This document shows, one piece after another, positions 33,194-41,970 of a stretch of DNA of 52,881 bases; position 1 is the first letter of the stretch, and the number at the start of each line of letters is the position of its first letter. The notes beneath the pieces were generated by a model. The model searched no databases. It had not been told where the DNA came from and saw nothing but the letters and a program-made list of their open reading frames with translations. Both the position numbers and the translations under genes were made by a program. The stretch spans positions 1 through 52,881 of the forward strand of contig JBMDWZ010000131.1 in the NCBI GenBank assembly GCA_048594865.1, written 5' to 3'. The stretch comes from CALKWS01 sp048594865 (GTDB lineage Bacteria > Actinomycetota > Actinomycetes > Actinomycetales > Beutenbergiaceae).

Positions 33194-33928
33194 CTACTCC
33201 TCGGGGTCAGCTGGCTCCGCGTGCTCCGGCGGCGGCACGTCCTTGACCGCGGTGATCTGAACCAGGTCCCGTTGAGCCATTTCCACCACCGCGTCCACCC
33301 GGCGGAAACCGGCGAGTCCGCCGCCGGCGATGTCGATCGCAACAGCCATGGTTTGCGGGTTCCCGATCGCGCGCCACTCCTGGTCACCCTGAACCAGCAC
33401 GCCGTCCACGAGCACGCCCTCGTCAGAGTCCACGAACGCGGAGGTGGCCGTCAGTCGCTGCCCCGACACCTCTACGGCTTCGGCTCCAGCGTTTCGGAGC
33501 TCCTCCAGCATGTGCACCATCGTTTGGGCACGCACACCATCGGCCTGGCGCACCGTGACCACGATCCCCCGGCCCTCGGCCGGCTCGGTCCCGGCCAGCA
33601 CTCCCAGCGCCAATTGGTATTCCTCTGCCAGTCGCTGAGCATCCACACCACTGCGCAGGGATGATCGGTCGGCGATCAGCTGTTCACGTTCAGCGGTGAG
33701 GTCCTCATTGCGTTCGGTGATTTCATCCAGCAGGCGCACCAGGTCGTCTTGGCGCAGGGCCGCGAACTCATCGCCTTGGGTCTGTCGCACTTGGGTGACG
33801 ATTCCGAACCCGACGAGCACACACAGCACCCCGATGAGAATCTGAGAGCGCCGTGAAATGGGTGTGCGCTTACGGCCCGCCTTCGCCGGTGGCGAGGATG
33901 ACTTGGCCGACTCCTCGTTCGCCGTCAT
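33194..33928 (-). CDS. DUF881 membrane-anchored protein
   Basis: A 244-aa protein. A cytoplasmic basic N-terminus precedes one membrane helix (ILIGVLCVLVGFGIVTQV), then a coiled coil (about residues 58-95, LVRLLDEITERNEDLTAEREQL) and an extracytoplasmic domain with GRGIVVTVRQADGVRAQTMVHMLEELRNAGAEAVEV. DUF881 proteins occur in pairs flanking DUF1290 in Gram-positive bacteria, possibly linked to envelope or division functions, but no activity is established. Its ATG overlaps the DUF1290 stop by 4 bp. Confidence 0.88.
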   Translation of the reverse strand: MTANEESAKSSSPPAKAGRKRTPISRRSQILIGVLCVLVGFGIVTQVRQTQGDEFAALRQDDLVRLLDEITERNEDLTAEREQLIADRSSLRSGVDAQRLAEEYQLALGVLAGTEPAEGRGIVVTVRQADGVRAQTMVHMLEELRNAGAEAVEVSGQRLTATSAFVDSDEGVLVDGVLVQGDQEWRAIGNPQTMAVAIDIAGGGLAGFRRVDAVVEMAQRDLVQITAVKDVPPPEHAEPADPEE

Positions 33929-34257
33929 GCCTTAAATACCTGGCGGCGGATCGCCGCCGCATTGGAGAAGATGCGGATACCCAGGACCACCACCACAGCG
34001 GTCGACAACTGAGACCCGACGCCCAATTGGTCACCGAGGAACACCAGGAAGGCCGCGATCGTCACGTTGAAGACGAAGGAGGTGATAAACACTCGGTCGT
34101 CGAACTTGTCTTCCAATCGCGCACGCAGCGCACCAAAGAGCGCATCCAAAGCCGCGACGACGGCGATCGGCAAGTACGGCTGTAATTCCACCGGTACCGC
34201 GGGTTGCAGCAGAAGGCCCAACAGAATGCCAAGCACCAGCCCGATGACTGCGAACAT
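33925..34257 (-). CDS. sbp: DUF1290 small basic membrane protein (Sbp-type)
   Basis: A 110-aa integral membrane protein with three helices (MFAVIGLVLGILLGLLL, LPIAVVAALDALFGALRARL and FNVTIAAFLVFLGDQLG) plus a fourth stretch VVVVLGIRIFSNAAAIRRQ. It matches the DUF1290 pattern, including LDALFGALRARLE and NAAAIRRQ. It sits between two DUF881 genes as in M. tuberculosis (Rv1824) and many Firmicutes (sbp near ftsZ). Cellular role unknown. It is coupled to the following DUF881 gene by a 4-bp overlap. Confidence 0.88.
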   Translation of the reverse strand: MFAVIGLVLGILLGLLLQPAVPVELQPYLPIAVVAALDALFGALRARLEDKFDDRVFITSFVFNVTIAAFLVFLGDQLGVGSQLSTAVVVVLGIRIFSNAAAIRRQVFKA

Positions 34258-34355
34258 GCCCTGCCTTCCGATGGGGTCGTGGTGTGGTGTTTTAGTCTCG
34301 CACGCTCGTTAGCAAACGCGCAGCGCCTGTGTTGGCCAACCGCGTACCGCTTTCA

Positions 34356-35189
34356 TCACGGTTCGGACACCATCTCGGCGTGTTCCAGTTGGACACTGCC
34401 CGAACCGGGCAAGGCCAGATCCTCTTCGGTGCGGATGGAATTCGGGATGCCGTGCCTGGAGGAAATGCCGTCGAGGTAGGACTGTGCCGCAGAGCGCGCG
34501 AACTCGGCGCGCATGTCGTCGGGATCTCCGATCGCCTCGATCGTGTACGGCGAACTGAGTGGTTGCAGGTCCACCATGATCGTGGATCCCGCACGCCGGA
34601 TGGCTGTGAGGTTGGTGAGCCGGTGGCCGTTGACGGCGATCGATTCGGCACCCGAGGACCACAACCCGTTGACCACCACCTGAATGTCAAGGTCCTTGAC
34701 GAAGTAGTCCTCGGACTCCCCGTCCGCTGCACGCGCGGAATCTTCCAGAGTCACCACCACCCCCGGTCCTTGCACGTCAACGAGTCCGACGGCGATTTCC
34801 AAGTCCGTGGTGCGGGCCAAGAACTCCTGGGCTTCTGGACCGAGAACATCGGTCTGCAGTTCGGTGAGTTCCTCCCGTACCGTCGCGTTTTCGACGCGAA
34901 GCTCCTCCCCGATCGCCCGGCGTTCCCCGATCTGCTCGATCAGCAACTCCCGCCCTTCGGACCCTTCGGGTGAGGGGGTGCGCAACTGTTGGGCCGCCAG
35001 CACAATGCCCATCCCGGTGATAACCGCCAGCAACAACACCACGATCCGCACCGGCCACGAACTGGACCGGCGAACACCGGCGGCCCGCTCCTGAGCCACC
35101 GCCTCATAACCGGGATCCAACGGGTTCTCCATGACCGCTGTAATCAGCGTCATCGAAGCGTCGGGGCGTAGCCGCTTACTCTCCGTCAT
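34356..35189 (-). CDS. DUF881 membrane-anchored protein (first of the pair)
   Basis: A 277-aa protein with a cytoplasmic N-terminus (45 residues), one membrane helix (IVVLLLAVITGMGIVLAAQQL), a coiled coil (ELLIEQIGERRAIGEELRVENATVREEL) and the extracytoplasmic DUF881 domain (GPGVVVTLEDSARAADG; LDIQVVVNGLWSSGAESIAVNG). It is about 33 residues longer than its partner at 33.2 kb. Its start shares one base with the stop of the phosphatidyltransferase gene (TAATG), so it belongs to the same operon. No function is established. Confidence 0.88.
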   Translation of the reverse strand: MTESKRLRPDASMTLITAVMENPLDPGYEAVAQERAAGVRRSSSWPVRIVVLLLAVITGMGIVLAAQQLRTPSPEGSEGRELLIEQIGERRAIGEELRVENATVREELTELQTDVLGPEAQEFLARTTDLEIAVGLVDVQGPGVVVTLEDSARAADGESEDYFVKDLDIQVVVNGLWSSGAESIAVNGHRLTNLTAIRRAGSTIMVDLQPLSSPYTIEAIGDPDDMRAEFARSAAQSYLDGISSRHGIPNSIRTEEDLALPGSGSVQLEHAEMVSEP

Positions 35190-35884
35190 TACGGCCGAGC
35201 AGTGTTAGTAGACCGAGAACGACGGCCCGGGCCGGACATAATCATCCGGAACTGATTCAGGTACGCCAGGCCCGCGCTCCAGTACAAGTACACGCCCCAC
35301 AACGCCGCCGCCCAGCCAACAACCCACGCGCCATCGGCCACCAGGGTGCCCTTGAGGTAAGGAATTTGTGCCAGAAGCAGCAACGGGAACGCATACATCA
35401 GGGCAAACGTGCCCGCCTTACCCACGTCATGAACGGGGAAGCCCGGGTAGCCGCGGCGCATCATGAACGGGATACATAGCCCCACCACCACATCGCGGGC
35501 GAAGACTGCCACCACGAGCCACCACGGGATCAGGTCGTTGGCCGCCAGACCAATGGTCGTCACTGCGATGAACAACCGGTCGGCGCTCGGGTCCAGAAAG
35601 GTGCCCAACTTCGAGGTCTGGTTAAACGCCCGAGCGATCCGGCCATCGACCCAGTCGCTGATCCCGGCGAGGGCCAGGACCACCACGGCCCACATGTACT
35701 GACCCTGGAAGATCAACACCGCGACCACCGGCACCATCAGCAGCCGCAAGAAGGAGATGACGTTCGGGATCGTGAAGATTCGATCCGACACGGCCTCCTC
35801 GTCCGCACCATTGGTCGTGGTGGGGGCAGCATCGGACGTCGCAGTGCTCTGCGCCGTCTGGCTAGAGATAGGCCGGTTGTTCAC
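35189..35884 (-). CDS. pgsA: CDP-alcohol phosphatidyltransferase (PgsA-type)
   Basis: A 231-aa integral membrane enzyme with the complete CDP-AP signature between Asp77 and Asp102 (DWVDGRIAR, eight residues, G-TFL-D-PSA-D). It joins CDP-diacylglycerol to an alcohol, probably glycerol-3-phosphate, at the cytoplasmic face of the membrane; the exact alcohol cannot be fixed from sequence. It corresponds to Rv1822 in M. tuberculosis. Translation starts at GTG with TAGAGT at -12 to -7, suggesting a leaderless transcript for the whole operon down to ftsR. The 30-residue polar N-terminus precedes the first helix. Confidence 0.88.
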   Translation of the reverse strand: MNNRPISSQTAQSTATSDAAPTTTNGADEEAVSDRIFTIPNVISFLRLLMVPVVAVLIFQGQYMWAVVVLALAGISDWVDGRIARAFNQTSKLGTFLDPSADRLFIAVTTIGLAANDLIPWWLVVAVFARDVVVGLCIPFMMRRGYPGFPVHDVGKAGTFALMYAFPLLLLAQIPYLKGTLVADGAWVVGWAAALWGVYLYWSAGLAYLNQFRMIMSGPGRRSRSTNTARP

Positions 35885-35890
35885 TGCATC

Positions 35891-35896
35891 ACTCTA
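35891..35896 (-). promoter_or_regulatory. -10 hexamer of the leaderless pgsA operon transcript
   Basis: TAGAGT (minus strand) sits at -12 to -7 from the GTG start. Confidence 0.5.
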
Positions 35897-35985
35897 ACCG
35901 TCGCCCGGCCGCCGGGAGGCCAGGCGAGACCGTTTCGTAATCACCTCAGCGAGGCGCCACCGGTCACCCGCCGGACGCCTACCGG

Positions 35986-35991
35986 TACCCT
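35986..35991 (+). promoter_or_regulatory. -10 hexamer of the leaderless DUF4126 gene
   Basis: TACCCT is at -12 to -7 from the GTG start, divergent from the pgsA promoter about 90 bp away. Confidence 0.5.
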
Positions 35992-35997
35992 CGGAAC

Positions 35998-36579
35998 GTG
36001 ATCGAGGTGTTGACCGGGCTGGGTCTAGCGATGTCTGCGGGGCTGAACGCCTACGTCCCACTTCTGGCTCTGGGTCTGCTCACCCGTTACACCTCCTTGG
36101 TTGAGCTCCCCAGCCAGTGGGCGTGGTTGGGCAATGGGTGGGTATTGACCACTTTGGCGGTGCTCCTGGTCATCGAGGTGCTCGCCGACAAAGTGCCCGC
36201 TTTAGACCACGTGAACGACCTGGTACAAACCCTGATCAGGCCGCTGTCCGGTGGCGTGGTGTTCGCCAGTGGCGCCGAAGCGGTCACCCCCGGTAACGGC
36301 AACCCCACACTCTTTGATGACTCCACCCTCACCCCGTTCATCGTCGGCCTGCTCATCGCCCTGGGCGTGCACATCGCCAAGGCCGGTATGCGCTCGGTGG
36401 TGAACCTGTCCACGGGCGGTCTCGGGGCCCCGGTGGTGTCCACGGTGGAGGATGTTTCGGCAGTTTCGATGACCGTGTTCGCGGTCTTATTGCCAGTTCT
36501 GGTCTTGGTTTTCTTGGTCTGTGCGGTGGTCCTTGCCGTGTGGGTGATCCGACGACGGCGTAACGCGCCTCACAGGTAG
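35998..36579 (+). CDS. DUF4126 membrane protein
   Basis: A 193-aa protein opening with LTGLGLAMSAGLNAYVPLLALGLL, the start of DUF4126, and containing VIEVLADKVPALDHVNDLVQTLIRPLSGGVVFAS and a final helix (VFAVLLPVLVLVFLVCAVVLAVWV) ending in RRRR-like basic residues. Five or so membrane segments are expected. The family has no known function. The start is GTG, with a leaderless-type hexamer. It ends 15 bp before the LLM oxidoreductase, which has its own -10 hexamer, so the two may be partly cotranscribed. Confidence 0.85.
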   Translation: MIEVLTGLGLAMSAGLNAYVPLLALGLLTRYTSLVELPSQWAWLGNGWVLTTLAVLLVIEVLADKVPALDHVNDLVQTLIRPLSGGVVFASGAEAVTPGNGNPTLFDDSTLTPFIVGLLIALGVHIAKAGMRSVVNLSTGGLGAPVVSTVEDVSAVSMTVFAVLLPVLVLVFLVCAVVLAVWVIRRRRNAPHR

Positions 36580-36582
36580 CCG

Positions 36583-36588
36583 TAACCT
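36583..36588 (+). promoter_or_regulatory. -10 hexamer of the leaderless LLM-tldD-tldE-MFS transcript
   Basis: TAACCT sits at -12 to -7 from the LLM gene ATG; no ribosome site is present. Confidence 0.55.
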
Positions 36589-36594
36589 TGGGTT

Positions 36595-37605
36595 ATGGAA
36601 CTCGGACTCTTCATTCCCCAAGGTTGGCGTTTCGATCTAGTCGGGCTGGAGCCCGCCGTCCACTGGGACGTCATGAAGTCATTGGCCACACGCGCCGACT
36701 CCCCCGACACCCCGTGGGATTCGGTGTGGGTCTATGACCACTTCCACACCACCCCGGTGCCCAGCGACGAGGCTACGCACGAGGTGTGGACTCTGATGGC
36801 GGCGTTCGCTGCCAGTACCCACAACGTCAAGCTCGGCCAGATGTGCACCTGCATGGCCTACCGCAACCCCGCATACCTCGCCAAGGTCGCGGCCACCGTA
36901 GACATCATCTCCGGCGGTCGCGCCCAGATGGGCATCGGCGGCGGTTGGTATGAGCACGAGTGGCGCGCCTACGGCTACGGATTCCCCCGCGCCGGTGTGC
37001 GATTGGGGATGCTTGATGAGGGCGTGCAGATCATGCGCCAGGCCTGGAGCCAGGGCACGGCCACCTTGGACGGCAAGTACTACCAAGTGGACGGTGCGAT
37101 CGTTCAGCCACAGCCGCTACAGCCCGAGGGGATCCCTCTTTGGATCGCCGGCGGCGGGGAGAAAGTGACGCTGCGGATCGCGGCGAAGTACGCCCAGTAC
37201 ACCAACTTTGATGGCAGCCCCGAGGGCTTCGCTCACAAGAGCGCGATCCTCGCCGAGCACTGCAAGAACGAGGGCACCGACTTTGGCGCGATCACCCGTT
37301 CGGCGAGCTACAACGTCGTCGTCGGTGACACCGAGGCGGAGGTTTCAGACCGGCTGGCGGCGTTGCGCGCCCGGCTGCTGCCTCACCTCGGCGAAGACAA
37401 GACCGAAGGCGTCATGTCCGGCTACACCTCCGAAAACGCCCTGGGCGTCGGCACCCACGAGAAGGTCGCCGAACGGCTGGCCGCCATGGGCGATGCCGGT
37501 GTTGGCTACGGGATCCTCTACTTCCCCGACGCCGCCTACGACACCTCGAACCTGGAACTGTTCGAAAAGCAGGTCGCCCCGGCGCTGGCAGGTTCTGCCG
37601 AATGA
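36595..37605 (+). CDS. LLM-class flavin/F420-dependent oxidoreductase
   Basis: A 336-aa luciferase-like monooxygenase-fold protein. ELGLFIPQGWRFDLVG is the first strand, WDSVWVYDHFHTTP the second, and the GGRAQMGIGGGWYEHEWRAYG and PLQPEGIPLWIAGGGEKVTLR blocks are typical of the F420-dependent (coenzyme F420) subgroup. The reaction is a hydride transfer to or from an unknown substrate. It starts a tightly packed operon: its stop overlaps tldD by 4 bp. A leaderless -10 hexamer directly precedes it. Whether F420 or FMN is used cannot be decided by reading alone. Confidence 0.87.
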   Translation: MELGLFIPQGWRFDLVGLEPAVHWDVMKSLATRADSPDTPWDSVWVYDHFHTTPVPSDEATHEVWTLMAAFAASTHNVKLGQMCTCMAYRNPAYLAKVAATVDIISGGRAQMGIGGGWYEHEWRAYGYGFPRAGVRLGMLDEGVQIMRQAWSQGTATLDGKYYQVDGAIVQPQPLQPEGIPLWIAGGGEKVTLRIAAKYAQYTNFDGSPEGFAHKSAILAEHCKNEGTDFGAITRSASYNVVVGDTEAEVSDRLAALRARLLPHLGEDKTEGVMSGYTSENALGVGTHEKVAERLAAMGDAGVGYGILYFPDAAYDTSNLELFEKQVAPALAGSAE

Positions 37606-39119
37606 CCCAGATCGACCCACAGTTCACTGCACTGGGCTATGAGAAGTTGGGGCAGATCGCGCTCGCCCGGGCCACCGAACTCGGTGCTAGTCATGCCGAC
37701 TTCCGGTTTGAGCGGCTCATCGGCCAGGATCTGGTCATCCGTGATGGCGTCATCCAAACCAACCGGAACTCCGAGGATGTGGGGTTTGCGGTTAGGGTGA
37801 TCGCCAATGGCGCTTGGGGGTTCGCCAGCGGCGTGGAGCTCACCGAGCACTCCGTGCGCGCCGTGACCCAAAGGGCCATCGATGTGGCCGCCGTCGCGGC
37901 ACCGATGACCACGGAGCCGGTGGTTCTCGCCCCCGAGCCGGTGTACGCCGGGGTCACCTGGATCAGTCCTTATGAGGTCAACCCGCTCCAGGTGGCCGCG
38001 AAAGACAAAACCGAGCTCCTCATCGACTGGACAAACAGGTTACTGTCCCACGACGTCGTCGCTCATGCGGTCGGGATCCTTCGGCAGGTGCAGGAGAACA
38101 AGTACTACGCCGACACCGCAGGGACCTCCACCACTCAGCAGCGCGTGCGCCTGGAACCCAAGTTTGAGGTGTACGGCACCGACGACAAGACCGGGGTGTT
38201 CGATTCGATGGCGAGCATCGCTCCCCCGGTCGGCCGCGGGTGGGAGTACCTCACCGGCGACTTGTACGACTGGGACAGCGAACTGGCTTCCCTTCCTCAG
38301 TTCCTGGCCGAAAAGCTTGCCGCGCCGAGCGTGCAGGCCGGGGAGTATGACCTGGTCGTCCACCCCTCCAACCTCTGGCTGACCATCCACGAATCCATTG
38401 GGCACGCCACCGAACTCGACCGCGCGCTCGGGTACGAAGCGAACTACGCCGGAACCTCGTTCGCCACCCTGGACAAGCTCGGCACCCTGCAGTACGGCTC
38501 ACCGGTCATGAACGTCACCGGTGACCGAACCGCCAAGCACGGCCTGGCGAGCGTCGGGTACGACGATGAGGGGGTCGCGGCCCAGTCGTGGGACATCATC
38601 TCCCAAGGTGTCCTCACGGGCTACCAACTGGACCGGTCCATGGGTGCCGCCCACCCGGAGATCAACGAAGGCCGCTCCAACGGGTGCGCCTACGCCGACT
38701 CCCCCGGGCACATCCCCATCCAACGGATGGCCAACGTGTCCCTGCAGCCCGATGCCGATGGCCCCGACACGGCGGGCCTGATCTCCGGAGTCGAACGCGG
38801 CCTATATGTGGTGGGCGATAAGTCCTGGTCTATCGACATGCAGCGGTACAACTTTCAGTTCACTGGCCAGCGCTTCTTCACCATCGAGAATGGTGAGTTG
38901 ACCGGCCAGGTTCGGGATGTCGCCTATCAGGCCACCACCACCGACTTTTGGGGCTCTATGGACGCAGTCGGTGGTCCGCAAACCTACGAGCTCGGTGGCG
39001 CGTTCAACTGCGGCAAGGCCCAACCGGGACAGGTCGCGGCGGTCTCCCACGGCTGCCCCTCGGCACGATTCCGCAACGTCCGAATTCTTAACACCGCAGC
39101 AGAGGCAGGACGCGACTGA
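37602..39119 (+). CDS. tldD: TldD-family zinc metalloprotease subunit
   Basis: A 505-aa protein with the catalytic HExxxH motif HESIGH (residues 263-268) and a downstream Glu region. Other blocks are VPVGGANMTY-like loops, GMRSNGCAYADS-type (here EGRSNGCAYADSPGHI) and GQVAAVSHGCPSARFRNVRI. TldD and TldE form a heterodimer that cleaves unstructured or modified peptides, for example in microcin B17 maturation and CcdA degradation. It overlaps the LLM gene by 4 bp and tldE by 1 bp, so the stoichiometry should be fixed by translational coupling. Confidence 0.93.
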   Translation: MTQIDPQFTALGYEKLGQIALARATELGASHADFRFERLIGQDLVIRDGVIQTNRNSEDVGFAVRVIANGAWGFASGVELTEHSVRAVTQRAIDVAAVAAPMTTEPVVLAPEPVYAGVTWISPYEVNPLQVAAKDKTELLIDWTNRLLSHDVVAHAVGILRQVQENKYYADTAGTSTTQQRVRLEPKFEVYGTDDKTGVFDSMASIAPPVGRGWEYLTGDLYDWDSELASLPQFLAEKLAAPSVQAGEYDLVVHPSNLWLTIHESIGHATELDRALGYEANYAGTSFATLDKLGTLQYGSPVMNVTGDRTAKHGLASVGYDDEGVAAQSWDIISQGVLTGYQLDRSMGAAHPEINEGRSNGCAYADSPGHIPIQRMANVSLQPDADGPDTAGLISGVERGLYVVGDKSWSIDMQRYNFQFTGQRFFTIENGELTGQVRDVAYQATTTDFWGSMDAVGGPQTYELGGAFNCGKAQPGQVAAVSHGCPSARFRNVRILNTAAEAGRD

Positions 39120-40519
39120 TGAGCGCCGCGACACCCCAAGAACTCGTTGAACACGCACTGAAGACCTCAACGTCGACCGACGTCATCGCGATCGTCACCG
39201 ACTCCTCAAGTGCGAACCTGCGCTGGGCCAACAACACCCTCACCACCAACGGCTCGATGGAGTCCGGCGACGTCACCATCATTGCCTTCGCCGACACCCC
39301 TAAGGGCCGGGCCAGTGCCGCCGTCACCGGGACGGCGACCGGCATCGAAGGCGTGGACGCATTAGTACAGCAGGCCGACGCCGCCGCCAACAAGGCCACT
39401 GCCGCGCCCGACGCCGCCCCGCTGCTGACACCCGATGACGTGCCATACGGCGCCGCTGACTGGGATGCGGCCCCCGAACGCACCTCGATTGGGGTGTACC
39501 GGACTTTCGCACAGGATCTCGGTGATATCTTCACCCGCGCCAAGGCCGATGATCGGGTGCTCTATGGGTTCGTGGACCACGAGGTGTCCACCACCTACCT
39601 GGGCTCGAGCACCGGGATCCGCGCTCGGCACACTCAACCGAGCGGTCACTACGGGATCACCGGCAAGAACGGTGCCCTGACTTCGAGCGCGTGGGTTGGT
39701 GGGGCCACACGGGACTTCACCGACGTGGACGTAGAGGCCCTGGAAGCAGACCTCATTCAGCGGCTCACCTGGGCCAAGCGCAGCATCGACCTGCCAGCGG
39801 GCCGGTATGACACCGTGCTGCCTCCCACCGCGGTAGCTGACTTGTTGATCTACGCGTACTGGAGCGCCGGTGCGCGGGTGGCACACGAGGGCCAGTCTGT
39901 GTACTCCAAGCCTGGCGGCGGCACCAAAATCTCCGAACAGATCGCCGCACCTGGGGTGAACCTGTACTCCGACCCGGCCTACCCCGGCCTGGAGTGCGAG
40001 TCGGTGCTCACCGCGGCGGCAAGTTCAACCATGACCAGCGTGTTCGACAATGGCCTGGCGTTGGACAAGACCGAGTGGATCTCCGCAGGGAACCTCGCCG
40101 CGCTCATCCAGAACCGGCATTCGGCCACGCTCACCGGTCAACCCACCACCCCGGCGATCTCGAATCTGATCCTGGACGTGGACGGGGGCTCGGGCAGCAC
40201 GGCCGATCTGGTGGCGAACACCGAGCGCGGGCTCCTGCTCACCTGCCTGTGGTACATCCGCGAAGTCGATCCGCAGAACCTGCTTCTGACCGGGCTCACC
40301 CGCGACGGGGTTTACCTCGTCGAGGGCGGCGAGGTCGTTGGCGCGGTGAACAACTTCCGGTTCAATGAATCCCCGATCGACCTCCTGAACCGGTTCGGTG
40401 GCGCGAGCGAAACCGAGTTGAGTTTCTCTCGCGAATGGGGCGACTACTTCCCGCGGACCGCTACCCCGGCGCTGCGCGTGGGTGACTTCAACATGTCTTC
40501 GGTGTCCCAGGCACAGTGA
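39119..40519 (+). CDS. tldE: TldE/PmbA-family protein, non-catalytic partner of TldD
   Basis: A 466-aa paralogue of TldD without the HExxxH motif, as expected for TldE/PmbA. The region corresponding to the catalytic motif reads LPPTAVADLLIYAYW, and the C-terminal block GGEVVGAVNNFRFNESPIDLL is characteristic. TldE shapes the peptide channel of the TldD-TldE complex. The ATG shares its first base with the end of the tldD stop, and the stop overlaps the exporter gene by 4 bp. The product is soluble and cytoplasmic. Confidence 0.93.
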   Translation: MSAATPQELVEHALKTSTSTDVIAIVTDSSSANLRWANNTLTTNGSMESGDVTIIAFADTPKGRASAAVTGTATGIEGVDALVQQADAAANKATAAPDAAPLLTPDDVPYGAADWDAAPERTSIGVYRTFAQDLGDIFTRAKADDRVLYGFVDHEVSTTYLGSSTGIRARHTQPSGHYGITGKNGALTSSAWVGGATRDFTDVDVEALEADLIQRLTWAKRSIDLPAGRYDTVLPPTAVADLLIYAYWSAGARVAHEGQSVYSKPGGGTKISEQIAAPGVNLYSDPAYPGLECESVLTAAASSTMTSVFDNGLALDKTEWISAGNLAALIQNRHSATLTGQPTTPAISNLILDVDGGSGSTADLVANTERGLLLTCLWYIREVDPQNLLLTGLTRDGVYLVEGGEVVGAVNNFRFNESPIDLLNRFGGASETELSFSREWGDYFPRTATPALRVGDFNMSSVSQAQ

Positions 40520-41970
40520 GCAACGAAACGCCCCTAACCCCTGCCGGGCGGTTAGCCATCACGCTGCTGTTGGTCTCCGGTTTCGTGATGATCCTCAACG
40601 AGACCATCATGTCCATCGCGGTGCTCGCGGTGTCCCGCGACTTCGAGATCGAGCTTTCCACCGCGCAGTGGATCCTCACCGCGTTCGTGTTGACGATGGC
40701 GGTGGTCATCCCGATCACCGGCTATCTCATCCAACGGCTTTCCACCCGCACGCTGTTCCTCACCGCACTGTCTCTGTTTGTGGCCGGCACCCTGATCAGT
40801 GCGCTATCCCCGGCATTCAGCGTGCTCGTCATCGGCCGGGTGATCCAGGCCTGCGGCACGGCGATCATCATGCCGCTGCTGATGACGACGGTGATGAACC
40901 TGGTCCCGGCCAGCCGCCGGGGCCGGATCATGGGCAACATCTCCATCGTGATCTCGGTGGCACCAGCGATCGGGCCGGCGGTCTCGGGGTTCATCCTTCG
41001 CTACCTGCCGTGGCCGTACCTGTTTTGGATCACCCTGCCGATCGCCGTCGTCATTCTGGTGATCGGAGCACGCAGCGTCCCCAACGTCTCCGAGCCCGCC
41101 AAGAAGTCGCTGGACATAATTTCGGTGGTGCTGGCCGCATTGGCGTTCAGTTCATTGGTATTCGGCTTGGCCAGCATCGGGGAGTCGGTGCACGCTCCCC
41201 CGCCGATCCCCCCGGCCATCCCGATCGCCATCGGTGCGGTGGTCCTGGTGGCGTTCGTCTACCGGCAAATCGCTTTGCAAAGGCGTGGGTCGAACCCGCT
41301 GCTGGACCTTCGCACGTTCCTGCGCCCCACGTACGCCGCCGGCGTCGGGATCGCCTCGGGCATGTTCGTGGTGTTGTTCGGAGTGATCATTCTGCTACCG
41401 ATCTACCTCCAGAACGTGCTGTTGTTTGAACCGGAACGGGCTGGGTTGCTCCTGCTTCCGGGCGGTTTGCTGATGGGCATACTGGGGCCGATCTCAGGGC
41501 GTATTTACGACCGGTTCGGGCCCCGAGTCCTGCTACTGCCAGGCTCGCTGATCATCAGCGCGGCGCTGTGGTGGATGTCCACCCTCACCGCCGACGCCAC
41601 CTTCGGCATGGTGTTGACCAAGCACCTTTTGCTCAGCGTGGGCCTTGGGCTGATGTTCACGCCGCTGTTCACCACGGCGCTGGGAGCGTTACCCCGCTCG
41701 ATGTACTCGCACGGCAGCGCCACCATCAGCACGCTGCAACAGTTGGGGGCGGCCTGTGGTGCGGCCTTGTTTGTGGTGATCTACACGGTGCGGTCGGTCT
41801 CGCTCGCCGATGGCGGGGAGCCAACGGTGGCCCAGGAATCTGGTGGCATCCAACTCGCCTTCGCCGTCGGCGGCGCCCTGGCGTTGGGGGTCGCCGCGCT
41901 CACCCTCTTGCTACGCCGCGCCGACCCCGAACCGCTTCCCTCCGATCCGGGCCACGCCCAGACGGACTAG
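40516..41970 (+). CDS. MFS transporter, DHA2-type drug/peptide exporter
   Basis: A 484-aa transporter with 14 expected membrane helices. Motif C-like APAIGPAVSGFIL (helix 5) is the antiporter signature, and the DHA2-type order of helices is visible (VSGFVMILNETIMSIAVLAV; WILTAFVLTMAVVIPITGYL). The later loop VRSVSLADGGEPTVAQESGG is polar. DHA2 exporters expel drugs and sometimes natural products by proton antiport. The GTG start overlaps the tldE stop by 4 bp, making it the last gene of a four-gene coupled operon, which suggests export of a molecule made or processed by the others. Confidence 0.88.
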   Translation: MSNETPLTPAGRLAITLLLVSGFVMILNETIMSIAVLAVSRDFEIELSTAQWILTAFVLTMAVVIPITGYLIQRLSTRTLFLTALSLFVAGTLISALSPAFSVLVIGRVIQACGTAIIMPLLMTTVMNLVPASRRGRIMGNISIVISVAPAIGPAVSGFILRYLPWPYLFWITLPIAVVILVIGARSVPNVSEPAKKSLDIISVVLAALAFSSLVFGLASIGESVHAPPPIPPAIPIAIGAVVLVAFVYRQIALQRRGSNPLLDLRTFLRPTYAAGVGIASGMFVVLFGVIILLPIYLQNVLLFEPERAGLLLLPGGLLMGILGPISGRIYDRFGPRVLLLPGSLIISAALWWMSTLTADATFGMVLTKHLLLSVGLGLMFTPLFTTALGALPRSMYSHGSATISTLQQLGAACGAALFVVIYTVRSVSLADGGEPTVAQESGGIQLAFAVGGALALGVAALTLLLRRADPEPLPSDPGHAQTD

